Shown here one piece after another: positions 34,959-43,606 of a stretch of 64,000 nt of DNA. The translations under genes and the position numbers were made by a program. This stretch comes from UBA11872 sp965198285. GTDB taxonomy: Bacteria; Chloroflexota; UBA11872. Below the pieces are notes generated by a model. That model was not told the DNA's origin, did not search any database, and saw only the letters and a program-made list of their open reading frames with translations. Positions within the stretch are counted from its first letter, which is position 1, and each line of letters starts with the position of its first letter. Location: the NCBI GenBank assembly GCA_965198285.1, contig OZ240251.1, positions 1,550,001 through 1,614,000 of the forward strand, in the 5' to 3' direction.

Positions 34959-37415
34959 GTGCCCGCGGGAGACAACGATTCACCGAAATCCATGGCGCTG
35001 GCTGTTGAGGTAGGGCAGGCCGCCCTCAGCGGCGGCGTCGCGCGGCAGGAGAGTTCCCGCGTCCACGCTCAGCGCGAGCCCGTGGACCGCCCGGGCCTCG
35101 GCGATCTCTATCTTCTGATCCAGGGCGGCAGCGACCAGCAGGCCGCGTCGTTTGGCCAGGCGGTGGCCTCGAGCTACTACTCCGACGAGTCAGAGGGGAT
35201 CGCCAGCGCGCTTATCCAGGGCATGCGCCAGGCGGCGCAGAGCGTGTCGCTCGAGCTGGATCTGGTGAGTCCCGGCGAGACGCTGGGAGCCACCGGCGCC
35301 GTCCACGCCGACGACCAACTCTATCTGGCGCAGGTGCTGCCGAGCCAGGTCTTCGTCCTCCGCGACGGAGTCCTCAATGCGCTGCCGGAGGAGCCGCCGC
35401 CCGCGTATTCCGGAGATCCGGTGCCCGACCAGGACGTTGAGATCTTCCGCGTGGAACTGGACGCCGGGGACGTGGTGGTGCTGGCATCAACGGAGTTCCG
35501 TCGGGAATTGACGGAGCGCGAAATCCAGGGGCTGCTCTATGGCCGCTCCGCCCAGCGCGCCGCGCATGACCTGTGTTCGATGGTGGCGCAGCGCGGCGGC
35601 TCGAGCTGCGACATCGTGGTGCTCAGCGTGGGCGCCGAGACGCCCGCAGCGGTGGCGGCACCAGCGGCCGATGCGAGCTGGATGTCGGCAGGCCCGGCTG
35701 ATCCCATGCCCACCAACGGACTGGCCAGCCGTCCGCAGGCTCCGGCGACGCCTGAGTCTCACTTGGAGCAGACGGCCTATCCGCGCGAGCGCCTGGCAGG
35801 CGCTCCGGTGCAGCGATCCCCTATCCAGCGGATGGTGGGGCTGCCGCTCACGTTGCTCCTGATGATTCTGGTGCTGCCGGTCATGGCAGTTCGCGGCCTG
35901 GTTCGTCTGGTCACGGGACGCTCCGACCCGGCGCCGGCGGCCATGCCTCCGCCGCCCACGACGACGCCGGCCCCGGCCGCCGGGGTCGGCGCCCCTGTGG
36001 AAGACGATTGGGCAAGCCTGCGCTCGCTGCGCGAGGCCGGACCGCGCGCCGCGGACAGCCTGCGGGCATCACCGTCGCAGTCCATGCCTCCGCTGAGCGC
36101 CGTCGGCCAGCCGCTGCGGGGGGGCCAGGACCCGTTTCGCTACCGGCCGCGGCGCTCGTTGCCAGGCCCCGGCACGCTGCTCTTCGCCATCTCGCTGGTG
36201 CTCGTGGCCGTAATGGCCGTGGTACTGATATTGCGCAACAGCGAATCGGCCCCGGGTTCCGCGGACGCCGCTTCGGCCGAGGGCGCGCAGGCCGGTCAGT
36301 CGGGCGTGGCCGCCGAGACCACGCTGTCGCCGGCAGTCGGCGCGGAGCGCGCGGCCACGCTATTCGCGGATGCGGAAGCGCGCTACCGCGAAGCGTTGGA
36401 CCGGGGCCCTGAAGAGAATCGCGCGGCCACGCTGCTGGTTCTGCGGGACGCCAAGGACCTGGCGAATCAGGCGCTGACGGCGGATCTGGACCGCACGCTG
36501 GCGCCCGACATCAACCGGCTGCTCAGCCAGATTGGCCGCGAAGAGGATCGCCTGAACCGAGTTCGCAAGCTGGTGACGAGCGCCACCATCGGGGAGTTCG
36601 ACAGCGCCGGCGTGGGCAGCGCGGCCGAGCAGATGGATGTGCGCGTCGACTCCAAGTACGTAATTGACGCCACGACCGGGCGCGTAGTGTCCTTCGTGAC
36701 CGCCAAGCAGGGCGTCACGGTGCTGCGCAAGGGGGACGTGGTCAGCAGCATCACCGTCCAGGACCCAATCGCGGTTGTGAACCGGGCGCTGAGCGTGCTG
36801 GTGCTGGATAGCCGCTACAACCTGGTAAGCCTGCAGCCCGACCAGAATCCGCGGCTCTTGCGGATCACCGGCACCGAGGCGTGGCGCACGCCGGTTGCGT
36901 TCGACAACTTCAACAACAACTTCTACATCCTCGACCCAGGCGCCAACGCCATCCACAAATACCAAGCGACGGCCGGCGGGTACGAGGTCGCGCCAAGCCC
37001 CTACGTCGTGGCGAGCGCGGACGTCGACCTCAGCAGCGCCATCGACCTGGCTATTGACGGTGACATTTTTGTGTTGTTGTCGGACGGGTCGGTTCTGCGG
37101 CTCCGCGGCGGGCAGCAGGTGCCGTTTGAGATCAGCGGCCTGGATGGGGACACGCTGAGAGCTACGCGGATATTCACCGAGGTCGACACCGACAGCCTCT
37201 ATCTGGTTGATTCAGCCAGCAAGCGGATCGTGGAAATCGACAAGCGGGAAGACTCGGAGGGCGCGTTCGTGCGGCAGTTCAAGTACGCCGGCTCGGACGA
37301 CTTCTTCACCGACATTCGCGCGATCTGGGTGAGCGAGATTGACGGCAAGTTGATCGTGCTGGGTAAGGACTCGATCCGCCAGTTCGTGCTGCCGACGATT
37401 CAGGACGACGCGTAG
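34959..37415 (+). CDS. PP2C-like membrane protein with beta-propeller-like exterior
   Basis: 818 residues from GTG 34959. The first 240 residues have the fold pattern of PP2C phosphatases (LGDLYLLIQGGSDQQAASFGQAVA, GETLGATGAVHADDQLYLAQVLPSQVFVLRDG, DAGDVVVLASTEFRRELTEREI, CDIVVLSVG). The usual metal-binding Asp motifs are weak, so it may be a pseudophosphatase. A hydrophobic segment (about 298-310), a Pro-rich linker and a clear membrane helix (LLFAISLVLVAVMAVVLIL, about 408-427) follow. The exterior half has a coiled region and beta repeats like a propeller (DLAIDGDIFVLLSDGSVLRLRGG). The function is unknown; signalling across the membrane is a guess. Confidence 0.82.
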   Translation: MPAGDNDSPKSMALAVEVGQAALSGGVARQESSRVHAQREPVDRPGLGDLYLLIQGGSDQQAASFGQAVASSYYSDESEGIASALIQGMRQAAQSVSLELDLVSPGETLGATGAVHADDQLYLAQVLPSQVFVLRDGVLNALPEEPPPAYSGDPVPDQDVEIFRVELDAGDVVVLASTEFRRELTEREIQGLLYGRSAQRAAHDLCSMVAQRGGSSCDIVVLSVGAETPAAVAAPAADASWMSAGPADPMPTNGLASRPQAPATPESHLEQTAYPRERLAGAPVQRSPIQRMVGLPLTLLLMILVLPVMAVRGLVRLVTGRSDPAPAAMPPPPTTTPAPAAGVGAPVEDDWASLRSLREAGPRAADSLRASPSQSMPPLSAVGQPLRGGQDPFRYRPRRSLPGPGTLLFAISLVLVAVMAVVLILRNSESAPGSADAASAEGAQAGQSGVAAETTLSPAVGAERAATLFADAEARYREALDRGPEENRAATLLVLRDAKDLANQALTADLDRTLAPDINRLLSQIGREEDRLNRVRKLVTSATIGEFDSAGVGSAAEQMDVRVDSKYVIDATTGRVVSFVTAKQGVTVLRKGDVVSSITVQDPIAVVNRALSVLVLDSRYNLVSLQPDQNPRLLRITGTEAWRTPVAFDNFNNNFYILDPGANAIHKYQATAGGYEVAPSPYVVASADVDLSSAIDLAIDGDIFVLLSDGSVLRLRGGQQVPFEISGLDGDTLRATRIFTEVDTDSLYLVDSASKRIVEIDKREDSEGAFVRQFKYAGSDDFFTDIRAIWVSEIDGKLIVLGKDSIRQFVLPTIQDDA

Positions 37416-37558
37416 ACCTTGGTGCCGGCTGATTCCGGGCCGCTGGCCGGCAGTGCGATGGGGGCAGGGTGCGATCCGGCGGCGAAGGTCCGCAGCGGCT
37501 GCGGAGTGCCGGTCAGGCTACGTGTCAGCGCTGGACTTCGTGCCGCCGCACATGTGGG

Positions 37559-37629
37559 AGCGGGGAACGGGAATCGAACCCGCGTTTTAGGCTTGGGAAG
37601 CCCATGTTGCACCACTCAACTATCCCCGC
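37559..37629 (-). tRNA. tRNA-Gly (anticodon CCC)
   Basis: Read on the minus strand the acceptor GCGGGGA pairs with TCCCCGC. The D stem is GTTG/CAAC and the anticodon stem TGGGC/GCCTA carries the loop TTCCCAA with CCC at the anticodon. The T arm is GCGGG-TTCGATT-CCCGT. The length is 71 nt and CCA is not encoded. Confidence 0.95.
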
Positions 37630-37786
37630 CGGCCGCCGGCCCGCGCGGCGCACCTAATGTGACGGCGTGTACGCGGGGCGTCAATTCGTGGGTGCGTCCG
37701 GGTAACCGTTCGGCCCCGGTCGGCTATATTGCCGCACCTTCTCCGAGTGTCCCACGCGGGGCCAGCGGTTCCGTCTGAGAGCCAGC

Positions 37787-38734
37787 ATGCAAGACATTCG
37801 CTCGGTCGCGAGCCGCATCATTGACAACGTCGCCACGGTCATTGTCGGCAAGCGCGACGCGATCGAACTTGTGGTTGTGGCGATGCTCGCCGACGGCCAC
37901 ATCCTGATTGAGGACGTGCCGGGCGTCGGCAAGACCACACTGGCCAAGGCCATCTCGCGATCTGTCGGTCTGAGCTTCAAGCGCGTCCAGTTCACGCCGG
38001 ACCTGCTGCCCAGCGATGTCACCGGGGTGACCATCTTCAACCAGAAGACGCGGGAGTTTGAGTTTCGGCAGGGACCGGTGATGGCCCAGATCGTGCTGGC
38101 GGACGAGGTGAACCGGGCTACGCCCAAGACGCAGTCCGCGCTGCTGGAGGCCATGGAGGAACGCCAGATCACGGTGGACGGGACGACGTATGCGCTTCCC
38201 GAGCCGTTCCTGGTGCTGGCGACGCAGAACCCCATCGAGTACGAGGGCACGTTCCCTCTGCCGGAGGCGCAGCTGGACCGCTTTCTGATGCGGGTGAACC
38301 TGGGCTACCCGGAGCGTCAGGACGAGTTGCAGGTGCTGGCGACCCGGCAGCGTGAGCAGCCTATCGACGATATCCAGCAGATCGTAACGCTGGAGGAGGT
38401 CTTTACCGCGCAGGAAGCCGTGAAGGACGTGTACGTCGATCCGCTGGTCTCCAACTACATCGTGGATATCACCCGAGCGACGCGTGAGCACGCCGACGTC
38501 TATCTGGGCGCCAGTCCGCGCGGGAGCCTGGGTCTGTTCCGCTCGGGCCAAGCGCTGGCGGCCGTTGCCGGGCGGGATTATGTGGTTCCGGACGACGTGA
38601 AGCGGCTGGCCGAGTCGGTGCTCTCGCACCGCGTGATCGTAAGCCCGGCCGCGCGCATCCGGAGCGTGGACACGCGCGCCATCGTGGCCGGCATTGTCGA
38701 CTACGTTCCGGTGCCGGGCGCGTCAGCCGCCTAA
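37787..38734 (+). CDS. MoxR-family AAA+ ATPase (first copy)
   Basis: 315 residues. Walker A is EDVPGVGKTTLA (about 42-53), then FKRVQFTPDLLPSDVTGVTIF, Walker B VLADEVNRATPKTQSALLEAM, FLVLATQNPIEYEGTFPLPEAQLDRFL and the C-terminal lid with LGASPRGSLGLFR. MoxR proteins act as chaperone-like motors, usually with DUF58 and vWA-domain partners. Those partners occur 5 kb further on after a second MoxR gene. This copy is followed within 3 bp by ogt. Confidence 0.95.
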   Translation: MQDIRSVASRIIDNVATVIVGKRDAIELVVVAMLADGHILIEDVPGVGKTTLAKAISRSVGLSFKRVQFTPDLLPSDVTGVTIFNQKTREFEFRQGPVMAQIVLADEVNRATPKTQSALLEAMEERQITVDGTTYALPEPFLVLATQNPIEYEGTFPLPEAQLDRFLMRVNLGYPERQDELQVLATRQREQPIDDIQQIVTLEEVFTAQEAVKDVYVDPLVSNYIVDITRATREHADVYLGASPRGSLGLFRSGQALAAVAGRDYVVPDDVKRLAESVLSHRVIVSPAARIRSVDTRAIVAGIVDYVPVPGASAA

Positions 38735-38737
38735 TTG

Positions 38738-39349
38738 ATGGCGCGGGAGATCCAGGAGATTGCCCTGGTCGCCCGCCGCATCGAGCCGTGGGAATGGTGC
38801 GGCGTCGCCGCCACCGAGGTCGGTCTGGTGAGCGCAACCTTGGCGCATGGCTCCGAGCCGGCCTGCGTGGATGCGCTGCGCGCGGCGTCCACGGCGGCCC
38901 GCAACCGCTCGCGCGGCGCCCAGCGCCTGCACACACGCCGTACGGCTGGACCTTCGGTTGCCGCCGCCGGCTGGAGCGCCGCTCAGATTGCGGGCAACGG
39001 ACTCGAGCAGCTGTGGGAATACCTGATGACCGGCCGGCAACGTCTGGACATCCCGCTGGACCGCCGCGCCGGAACGGAGTTCCAGGAACGAACATGGAAC
39101 GTCCTGCGCGGAATTCCCTTTGGCGAAGTCCAGAGCTACGGCTGGGTCGCCAACGAGTTGATGCAGCCGGGTGCCACTCGGGCGGTGGGAACGGCCATTG
39201 GCGCCAACGAGCTGCTGGTGTTCATTCCCTGCCACCGGGTTGTCGCCGCCCGCGGCCTGGGCGGATACTCCCGCGGCCTGGAGATCAAGCGCCGGCTGCT
39301 GGAACACGAACGCTCGTGGCCGCGTACGGCACCGCTGTTTGCCGGGTGA
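38738..39349 (+). CDS. ogt: Methylated-DNA--[protein]-cysteine S-methyltransferase
   Basis: About 203 residues from ATG 38738, 3 bp after the MoxR stop. It removes alkyl groups from O6-alkylguanine by transferring them to its own Cys in a one-time reaction. The core GTEFQERTWNVLRGIPFGEV, the recognition helix VGTAIGANELLVFIPCHRVV (active-site Cys in PCHRV) and LGGYSRGLEIKRRLLEHE are all intact. The N-terminal domain is diverged. Confidence 0.95.
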   Translation: MAREIQEIALVARRIEPWEWCGVAATEVGLVSATLAHGSEPACVDALRAASTAARNRSRGAQRLHTRRTAGPSVAAAGWSAAQIAGNGLEQLWEYLMTGRQRLDIPLDRRAGTEFQERTWNVLRGIPFGEVQSYGWVANELMQPGATRAVGTAIGANELLVFIPCHRVVAARGLGGYSRGLEIKRRLLEHERSWPRTAPLFAG

Positions 39350-39384
39350 GCCTGCGGTCCCGAAGATCCGTTTCGATGGGCCAA

Positions 39385-40239
39385 CTAGGCCCAGGCCGAA
39401 ACGTCGAGCCCGATATCAACGGCGCGGGCCGAGTGGGTGAGTGCGCCGACCGAGATGTCGTCCACGCCGGTCTCGGCGTAGGCGCGCACGTTTCCCAGGT
39501 GGACGCCACCACTGACTTCCAGCCGCGCGCGTCCCGCGGCGCGGCGAACCGACGTTCGCACCTCGGGCACCGTCATGTTGTCCAGCAAAATGGCCTCCGC
39601 CCCCGCCTCCAGTGCTTCGTCCAACTGGTCCAGCGTGTCCACCTCGATTTGCACGCGGACTCCGGCCGACCCGGCGGCCTGCACCCCTCGCATCGCGGCG
39701 CTGACGCCGCCGGCTGCGGCGATGTGGTTGTCCTTGATGAGGATCGCGTCGAATAGCCCGAATCGGTGGTTGACGCCGCCGCCCATGGCCACGGCGTATT
39801 TCTCCAACGCCCGCAGGCTCGGCGTGGTCTTGCGTGTGTCGAGGATGCAGGCGCCGGTTCCCGCGACCTCGTCGACGAACGCCCGCGTCAGCGTGGCGAT
39901 GCCGCTGAGGCGCTGGAGGAAATTGAGCGCGGTGCGCTCACCAATGAGCGCCAACCGCGCGTTTGACTCGACCAGGCCCAGCACTTCGCCGGGTTCGACC
40001 TGCGTGCCTTCGAGGACGGCGTCGTCCACGGCCTCCGAATCGCCCAGCTGCCGGTAGACCTCGTGCACAACCGGCATCCCCGCCAGTGTGAGCGGCTCAC
40101 GCGCGGTCAGGGCTGCGCGGAGGCGCGCATCCTCCCGGACCACGGCCTGGCTGGTGAGGTCGCCGGACCCCAGATCCTCGGCCAAGGCGAGCGCCACCGC
40201 CTGGTCGATAGCTTCCGGCGGCGGCGCCGGCAGCTTCAC
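39385..40239 (-). CDS. nadC: Nicotinate-nucleotide pyrophosphorylase (carboxylating)
   Basis: About 284 residues from GTG 40239, whose GTGA overlaps the stop of the upstream gene; a longer version from 40296 lacks conserved sequence. The enzyme converts quinolinate and PRPP to nicotinate mononucleotide in NAD synthesis. EDLGSGDLTSQAVV, ERTALNFLQRLSGIAT, ILDTRKTTPSLRALEKYAVAMGG, NHRFGLFDAILIKDNH and EVSGGVHLGNVRAYAETGVD are standard motifs. nadA and nadB are not in the window. Confidence 0.96.
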   Translation of the reverse strand: MKLPAPPPEAIDQAVALALAEDLGSGDLTSQAVVREDARLRAALTAREPLTLAGMPVVHEVYRQLGDSEAVDDAVLEGTQVEPGEVLGLVESNARLALIGERTALNFLQRLSGIATLTRAFVDEVAGTGACILDTRKTTPSLRALEKYAVAMGGGVNHRFGLFDAILIKDNHIAAAGGVSAAMRGVQAAGSAGVRVQIEVDTLDQLDEALEAGAEAILLDNMTVPEVRTSVRRAAGRARLEVSGGVHLGNVRAYAETGVDDISVGALTHSARAVDIGLDVSAWA

Positions 40240-40607
40240 GTGCCGCTCGTCACGCCGCGGAAGCGGATGCGCAGGTTCGCGTAGTCGACATCGCACGGCC
40301 AGGCTCCGTTGTATCGGTAGAGCTGGCAGCGAACCACGCCCAGATCATCGATGTGCACGCAGGCCTGGTAGCCCTCCGGGTACGTCATGCTGATGTATTG
40401 CCCGCGCGCCCCGTCGGTCTGCGCGTTGATGTCGTAGGCGCCGTCCACCGGCGGTTCCACGTACCAATCGCCTTTCGGCAGCGTGATAGCGCCGGGTTGG
40501 AGAAAGATCTCCGGGTCGCTGGTTTGCACGTGCATCTGGGTTTGCCGAGTACGGTCGAGCTTCTCGCCGAAAGCGTACCCCGGAGAACCTCTGGCCGCCG
40601 TAGCCAT
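40236..40607 (-). CDS. Hypothetical protein upstream of nadC
   Basis: About 123 residues if it begins at ATG 40607; a later ATG at 40538 (MHVQTSDPEIFLQPGAITL) is also possible. The second half (LPKGDWYVEPPVDGAYDIN...YISMTYPEGYQACVHIDDLGVVRCQLYRYNGAWPCDVDYANL) looks like a compact beta-rich domain. The GTGA overlap with nadC suggests coupled translation. The function is not known. Confidence 0.55.
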   Translation of the reverse strand: MATAARGSPGYAFGEKLDRTRQTQMHVQTSDPEIFLQPGAITLPKGDWYVEPPVDGAYDINAQTDGARGQYISMTYPEGYQACVHIDDLGVVRCQLYRYNGAWPCDVDYANLRIRFRGVTSGT

Positions 40608-40759
40608 CGTCGAAGTCCGGTGCCGTTCTGGGAGGGGACGAGTCTCGCCGCGGGCGTGGCTGGCCGAGTTCTGGCAAAGTACGCGGCAGGCCAGAGAGTT
40701 GCGGGGCGCCACATCCTGAAGGCACTCGAAGCAGCTTGAGCGTGAGTGGAGGCTCGGCA

Positions 40760-41725
40760 ATGGCGTTTGATCCTGCCCCGTATGCCGAGATTCGGCGGAT
40801 CGTCGTAGGCGCCGCGAGCCAGGTCATCCTGGGCAAAGAGGCCGAGATCGAGCGCATCCTGGTTGCCCTGCTGTGCCGCGGCCACTTGCTGCTGGACGAC
40901 GTTCCAGGCACCGGGAAGACGATGCTGGCCCGGTCGATTGCGATTGCGCTGGGCGGCGTGTTTCGGCGCATCCAGTTCACGCCCGACCTGTTGCCGAACG
41001 ATGTGACGGGCGTGTCGGTCTACAACCAGAAGACGGGCGAGTTCGAGTTTCGTCCCGGACCAGTGTTTGCCAACGTGTTGCTGGCGGACGAGATCAATCG
41101 GGCGACGCCGCGGACGCAGTCGGCGCTGCTGGAGGCCATGAGCGAGACGCAGGTCAGCGCGGACGGTCTATCGCGCCCATTGCCAACGCCGTTCATCGTG
41201 CTGGCGACGCAGAACCCGGTTGAGTTCGAAGGGACGTTTCCACTTCCGGAGGCTCAGCTGGACCGTTTCATGATGCGCCTGTCCCTCGGCTATCCCTCAT
41301 TCGACGACGAGCGCAACGTGCTGGCCGGCCAACGACACGGGCATCCAATTGACGACTTGCAACAGGTCACCGACCTGCAGACGCTGGCGGACCTGCAGCG
41401 CGGCGTGGGCGACGTTCACGTTGACGAGACGGTCACGGAGTATCTGCTGCGCTTGGTGCGGGCGACGCGCGACCGTCCTGAAGTGGCCCTAGGCGCCAGC
41501 CCGCGGGGCTCGCTGGCTTTGCATCGCGCCGCGCAAGCGCTGGCCGCGACGCGGGGTCGCGGCTTCGTGCTGCCGGATGACGTGAAGGAGTTGGCGCCTT
41601 CCGTTCTGGCCCATCGCGTACTGGTATCGGCCGAGCACTCGTTGCGCGGCGTCACTGCGGATGCTGTGGTGCGCTCGCTGATGGAATCGACCGAGTTGCG
41701 CCTGGTTGACGAGGACGGCGAATAG
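40760..41725 (+). CDS. MoxR-family AAA+ ATPase (second copy)
   Basis: 321 residues from ATG 40760 (MAFDPAPYAEIRRIVV). Walker A is DDVPGTGKTMLA, then FRRIQFTPDLLPNDVTGVSVYNQKTGEF, VLLADEINRATPRTQSALLEAM, FIVLATQNPVEFEGTFPLPEAQLDRF and LGASPRGSLALHRAAQAL. It is clearly related to the copy at 37787 but diverged. It lies upstream of DUF58 and DUF4129 genes, interrupted by two enzyme genes, and is the likelier partner of that set. Confidence 0.95.
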   Translation: MAFDPAPYAEIRRIVVGAASQVILGKEAEIERILVALLCRGHLLLDDVPGTGKTMLARSIAIALGGVFRRIQFTPDLLPNDVTGVSVYNQKTGEFEFRPGPVFANVLLADEINRATPRTQSALLEAMSETQVSADGLSRPLPTPFIVLATQNPVEFEGTFPLPEAQLDRFMMRLSLGYPSFDDERNVLAGQRHGHPIDDLQQVTDLQTLADLQRGVGDVHVDETVTEYLLRLVRATRDRPEVALGASPRGSLALHRAAQALAATRGRGFVLPDDVKELAPSVLAHRVLVSAEHSLRGVTADAVVRSLMESTELRLVDEDGE

Positions 41726-41792
41726 CGGTTGTGCGCCGGCGAGACCGCTCCGAACCCGTAGCAGTCTTTGAGGTGAAGGGGCTGGTTCGCTG

Positions 41793-42794
41793 ATGCTGGT
41801 GGCGGTGACCGGGGCGGCAGGGTTTGTGGGCAGTCACGTCTGCCGGGCGCTGCTGGAGAGTGGACATGGCGTGCGCGCGGTGACGCGGCTGAATGGCGTT
41901 TCGCGGATGCCCGACGCGCTGGCCGACAAGGTGGAGATTCGGCCGGGTGACGTGAGGGACCCTGCTTCCCTGTCTGCAGTTCTGGCCGGCGTGGATGCCG
42001 TGTTACATACGGCGGCGGTGATCAGCGTGGACGACGGGCGTTCGGCGCGTTCGGTTGTGTCCATCAATGTCGAAGGGGCGCGGTCGGTTGCGCAGGCCTG
42101 CGCGGATGGCGGAATATCGAAACTGGTCCACGTCAGCTCGATTCATGCCTATGGCGGGTTGAAAGGTGAGACGCTGGATGCGGCGCATCCGCTGCACGCG
42201 TCGGCGGCGCACAGCTACGCCTACTCGAAGGCACAGGGCCAACGCACGGTGCTGGAGATTGCAGGCCAGACATCGCTGAATGTCTCGGTGCTTTGTCCGT
42301 CCGGGGTGATGGGGCCGGGCGATTCGCGGCCGAGCAACGTGGGCGGCATGCTGCTGGCGATCGCGCAGCGGCGGTTGCCGATGCTGATCAAGGCCGGGTA
42401 CTGGTGGTGCGATGTGCGGGACGTTGCCGATTCGGCCGTAGCGGCGCTACCCGTTGATGATCGAGGTGGGCACGTGTATCTCACGCCCGGGTTCTACGCG
42501 TCGTTCAGCGACCTGGCGCGTATGTGCTCGGCCGTGGTGGGCCGCGACGTCGGGCGGCCGGTTATGCCGATGGCGTTGGCGGTCATGGGACTCCCCTTCA
42601 TTCAGCTGTATGCACGAATCCGTCGGCAGGCGCTGCTGTACAGCCGGGAGGCGCTGGACTTTGTGGACGACTGTCCGGTGGCGGTGGACAGCGGGCCGGC
42701 GGAGCAACGTCTGGGCTATGCGCCGCGTGCGCTGGGCGAGACGGTGCGCGACACGCTCGGCTGGTTCAGGCAGACCGGCACGCTGGTCGCGTGA
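41793..42794 (+). CDS. NAD-dependent epimerase/dehydratase (3-beta-HSD-like SDR)
   Basis: 333 residues, extended short-chain dehydrogenase. The nucleotide loop is VTGAAGFVGSHVCRALLE (about 5-22) and the acidic strand pair IRPGDVRDPASL. The active site has VHVSSIHAYGG with the YAYSKAQGQR Tyr-x-x-x-Lys. The C-terminal part is large and hydrophobic in the manner of 3-beta-hydroxysteroid dehydrogenases (MALAVMGLPFIQLYARIRRQALLY). Its GTGA/TGA junction with the following steroid-reductase-fold gene argues for a shared pathway. Confidence 0.9.
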   Translation: MLVAVTGAAGFVGSHVCRALLESGHGVRAVTRLNGVSRMPDALADKVEIRPGDVRDPASLSAVLAGVDAVLHTAAVISVDDGRSARSVVSINVEGARSVAQACADGGISKLVHVSSIHAYGGLKGETLDAAHPLHASAAHSYAYSKAQGQRTVLEIAGQTSLNVSVLCPSGVMGPGDSRPSNVGGMLLAIAQRRLPMLIKAGYWWCDVRDVADSAVAALPVDDRGGHVYLTPGFYASFSDLARMCSAVVGRDVGRPVMPMALAVMGLPFIQLYARIRRQALLYSREALDFVDDCPVAVDSGPAEQRLGYAPRALGETVRDTLGWFRQTGTLVA

Positions 42795-42796
42795 AC

Positions 42797-43558
42797 ATGG
42801 ACGGCAACCTCTTCATCTGGATCTGGCTGCTGTTGCCGATTCCCGTGTTCGCTGCTGCGCTGTCGAAGTGGGACCCGGTTGGGCGGAGAGGCGGCCGAGG
42901 CGTTGGGCCGCGGCTGGATGCCAGGGTCGGCTGGTTCGCAATGGAGATTCCGTGTCTGTTGGTCTTGCCCGGCATCTACCTGACGAGCGGCAATCACTAT
43001 CTGATCGGGACGCTGGTTGTGCTGCTTTGGATCGGCCACTACACGCATCGGACGCTGATTTGGCCGTGGTTCATTCCGCGTCGGGGCGCGAAGATTCCAG
43101 TCACGCTGGCGCTCTTTGGTCTGGGATTCAACGTGGTGAACGGGTATCTGATCGGATCATTCATCGCGAACGTGTCACCCGATCAGCTCGGGCTGGCCGA
43201 CGGCATTCGATATGCGGTTGGGGCGGCGATCATGCTAGGCGGCGCGACGTTGAACATCTGGTCGGATTACTCGTTGCGCGCGCAGCGGCTGCGCAGTAGG
43301 GAGCGCTATGTGCTGCCGCGAGGCGGGGCATTTGAGCGGGTGTCGTGTCCGAACCTGTTGGGAGAGATTGTGGAGTGGTCGGGGCTGGCGTTCATGACGT
43401 GGTCGATCCCGGGGCTGGCGTTTGTGTTGTGGACCAGCGCCAGCCTGATTCCGCGGTCGATATGGCGTCACCAGCAGTATCAGCGGATGTTCGCCGACTA
43501 TCCGCACCAGCGGCGGACGCTGATTCCGTTCGCGAGGCTGTCACGGCAGGTGGGTTGA
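42797..43558 (+). CDS. Steroid 5-alpha-reductase-fold membrane enzyme
   Basis: 253 residues from ATG 42797 (GTG 42791 overlaps the upstream stop and is an alternative). About six membrane helices. The C-terminal half carries the PF02544-type signature: GHYTHRTLIWPW, GFNVVNGYLIG, LNIWSDYSLRAQRLRS, YVLPRGGAFERVSCPNLLGEIVEWSGLAFMTWS and the terminal DYPHQRRTLIPF. Enzymes of this family reduce the 4,5-double bond of 3-oxosteroids or enoyl lipids with NADPH. The substrate here may be a sterol-like or polyprenoid lipid. Confidence 0.9.
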   Translation: MDGNLFIWIWLLLPIPVFAAALSKWDPVGRRGGRGVGPRLDARVGWFAMEIPCLLVLPGIYLTSGNHYLIGTLVVLLWIGHYTHRTLIWPWFIPRRGAKIPVTLALFGLGFNVVNGYLIGSFIANVSPDQLGLADGIRYAVGAAIMLGGATLNIWSDYSLRAQRLRSRERYVLPRGGAFERVSCPNLLGEIVEWSGLAFMTWSIPGLAFVLWTSASLIPRSIWRHQQYQRMFADYPHQRRTLIPFARLSRQVG

Positions 43559-43606
43559 CAAGCGTGGTGGTGACTTTGACCAAGCCGCGATGGATTGGGC
43601 TCGGGC

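Noticed and set aside
37489..37505. TCCGCAG/CTGCGGA hairpin as a terminator
   Set aside because: Stem of only 7 bp without a T-run between the membrane protein gene and the tRNA; too weak to call.
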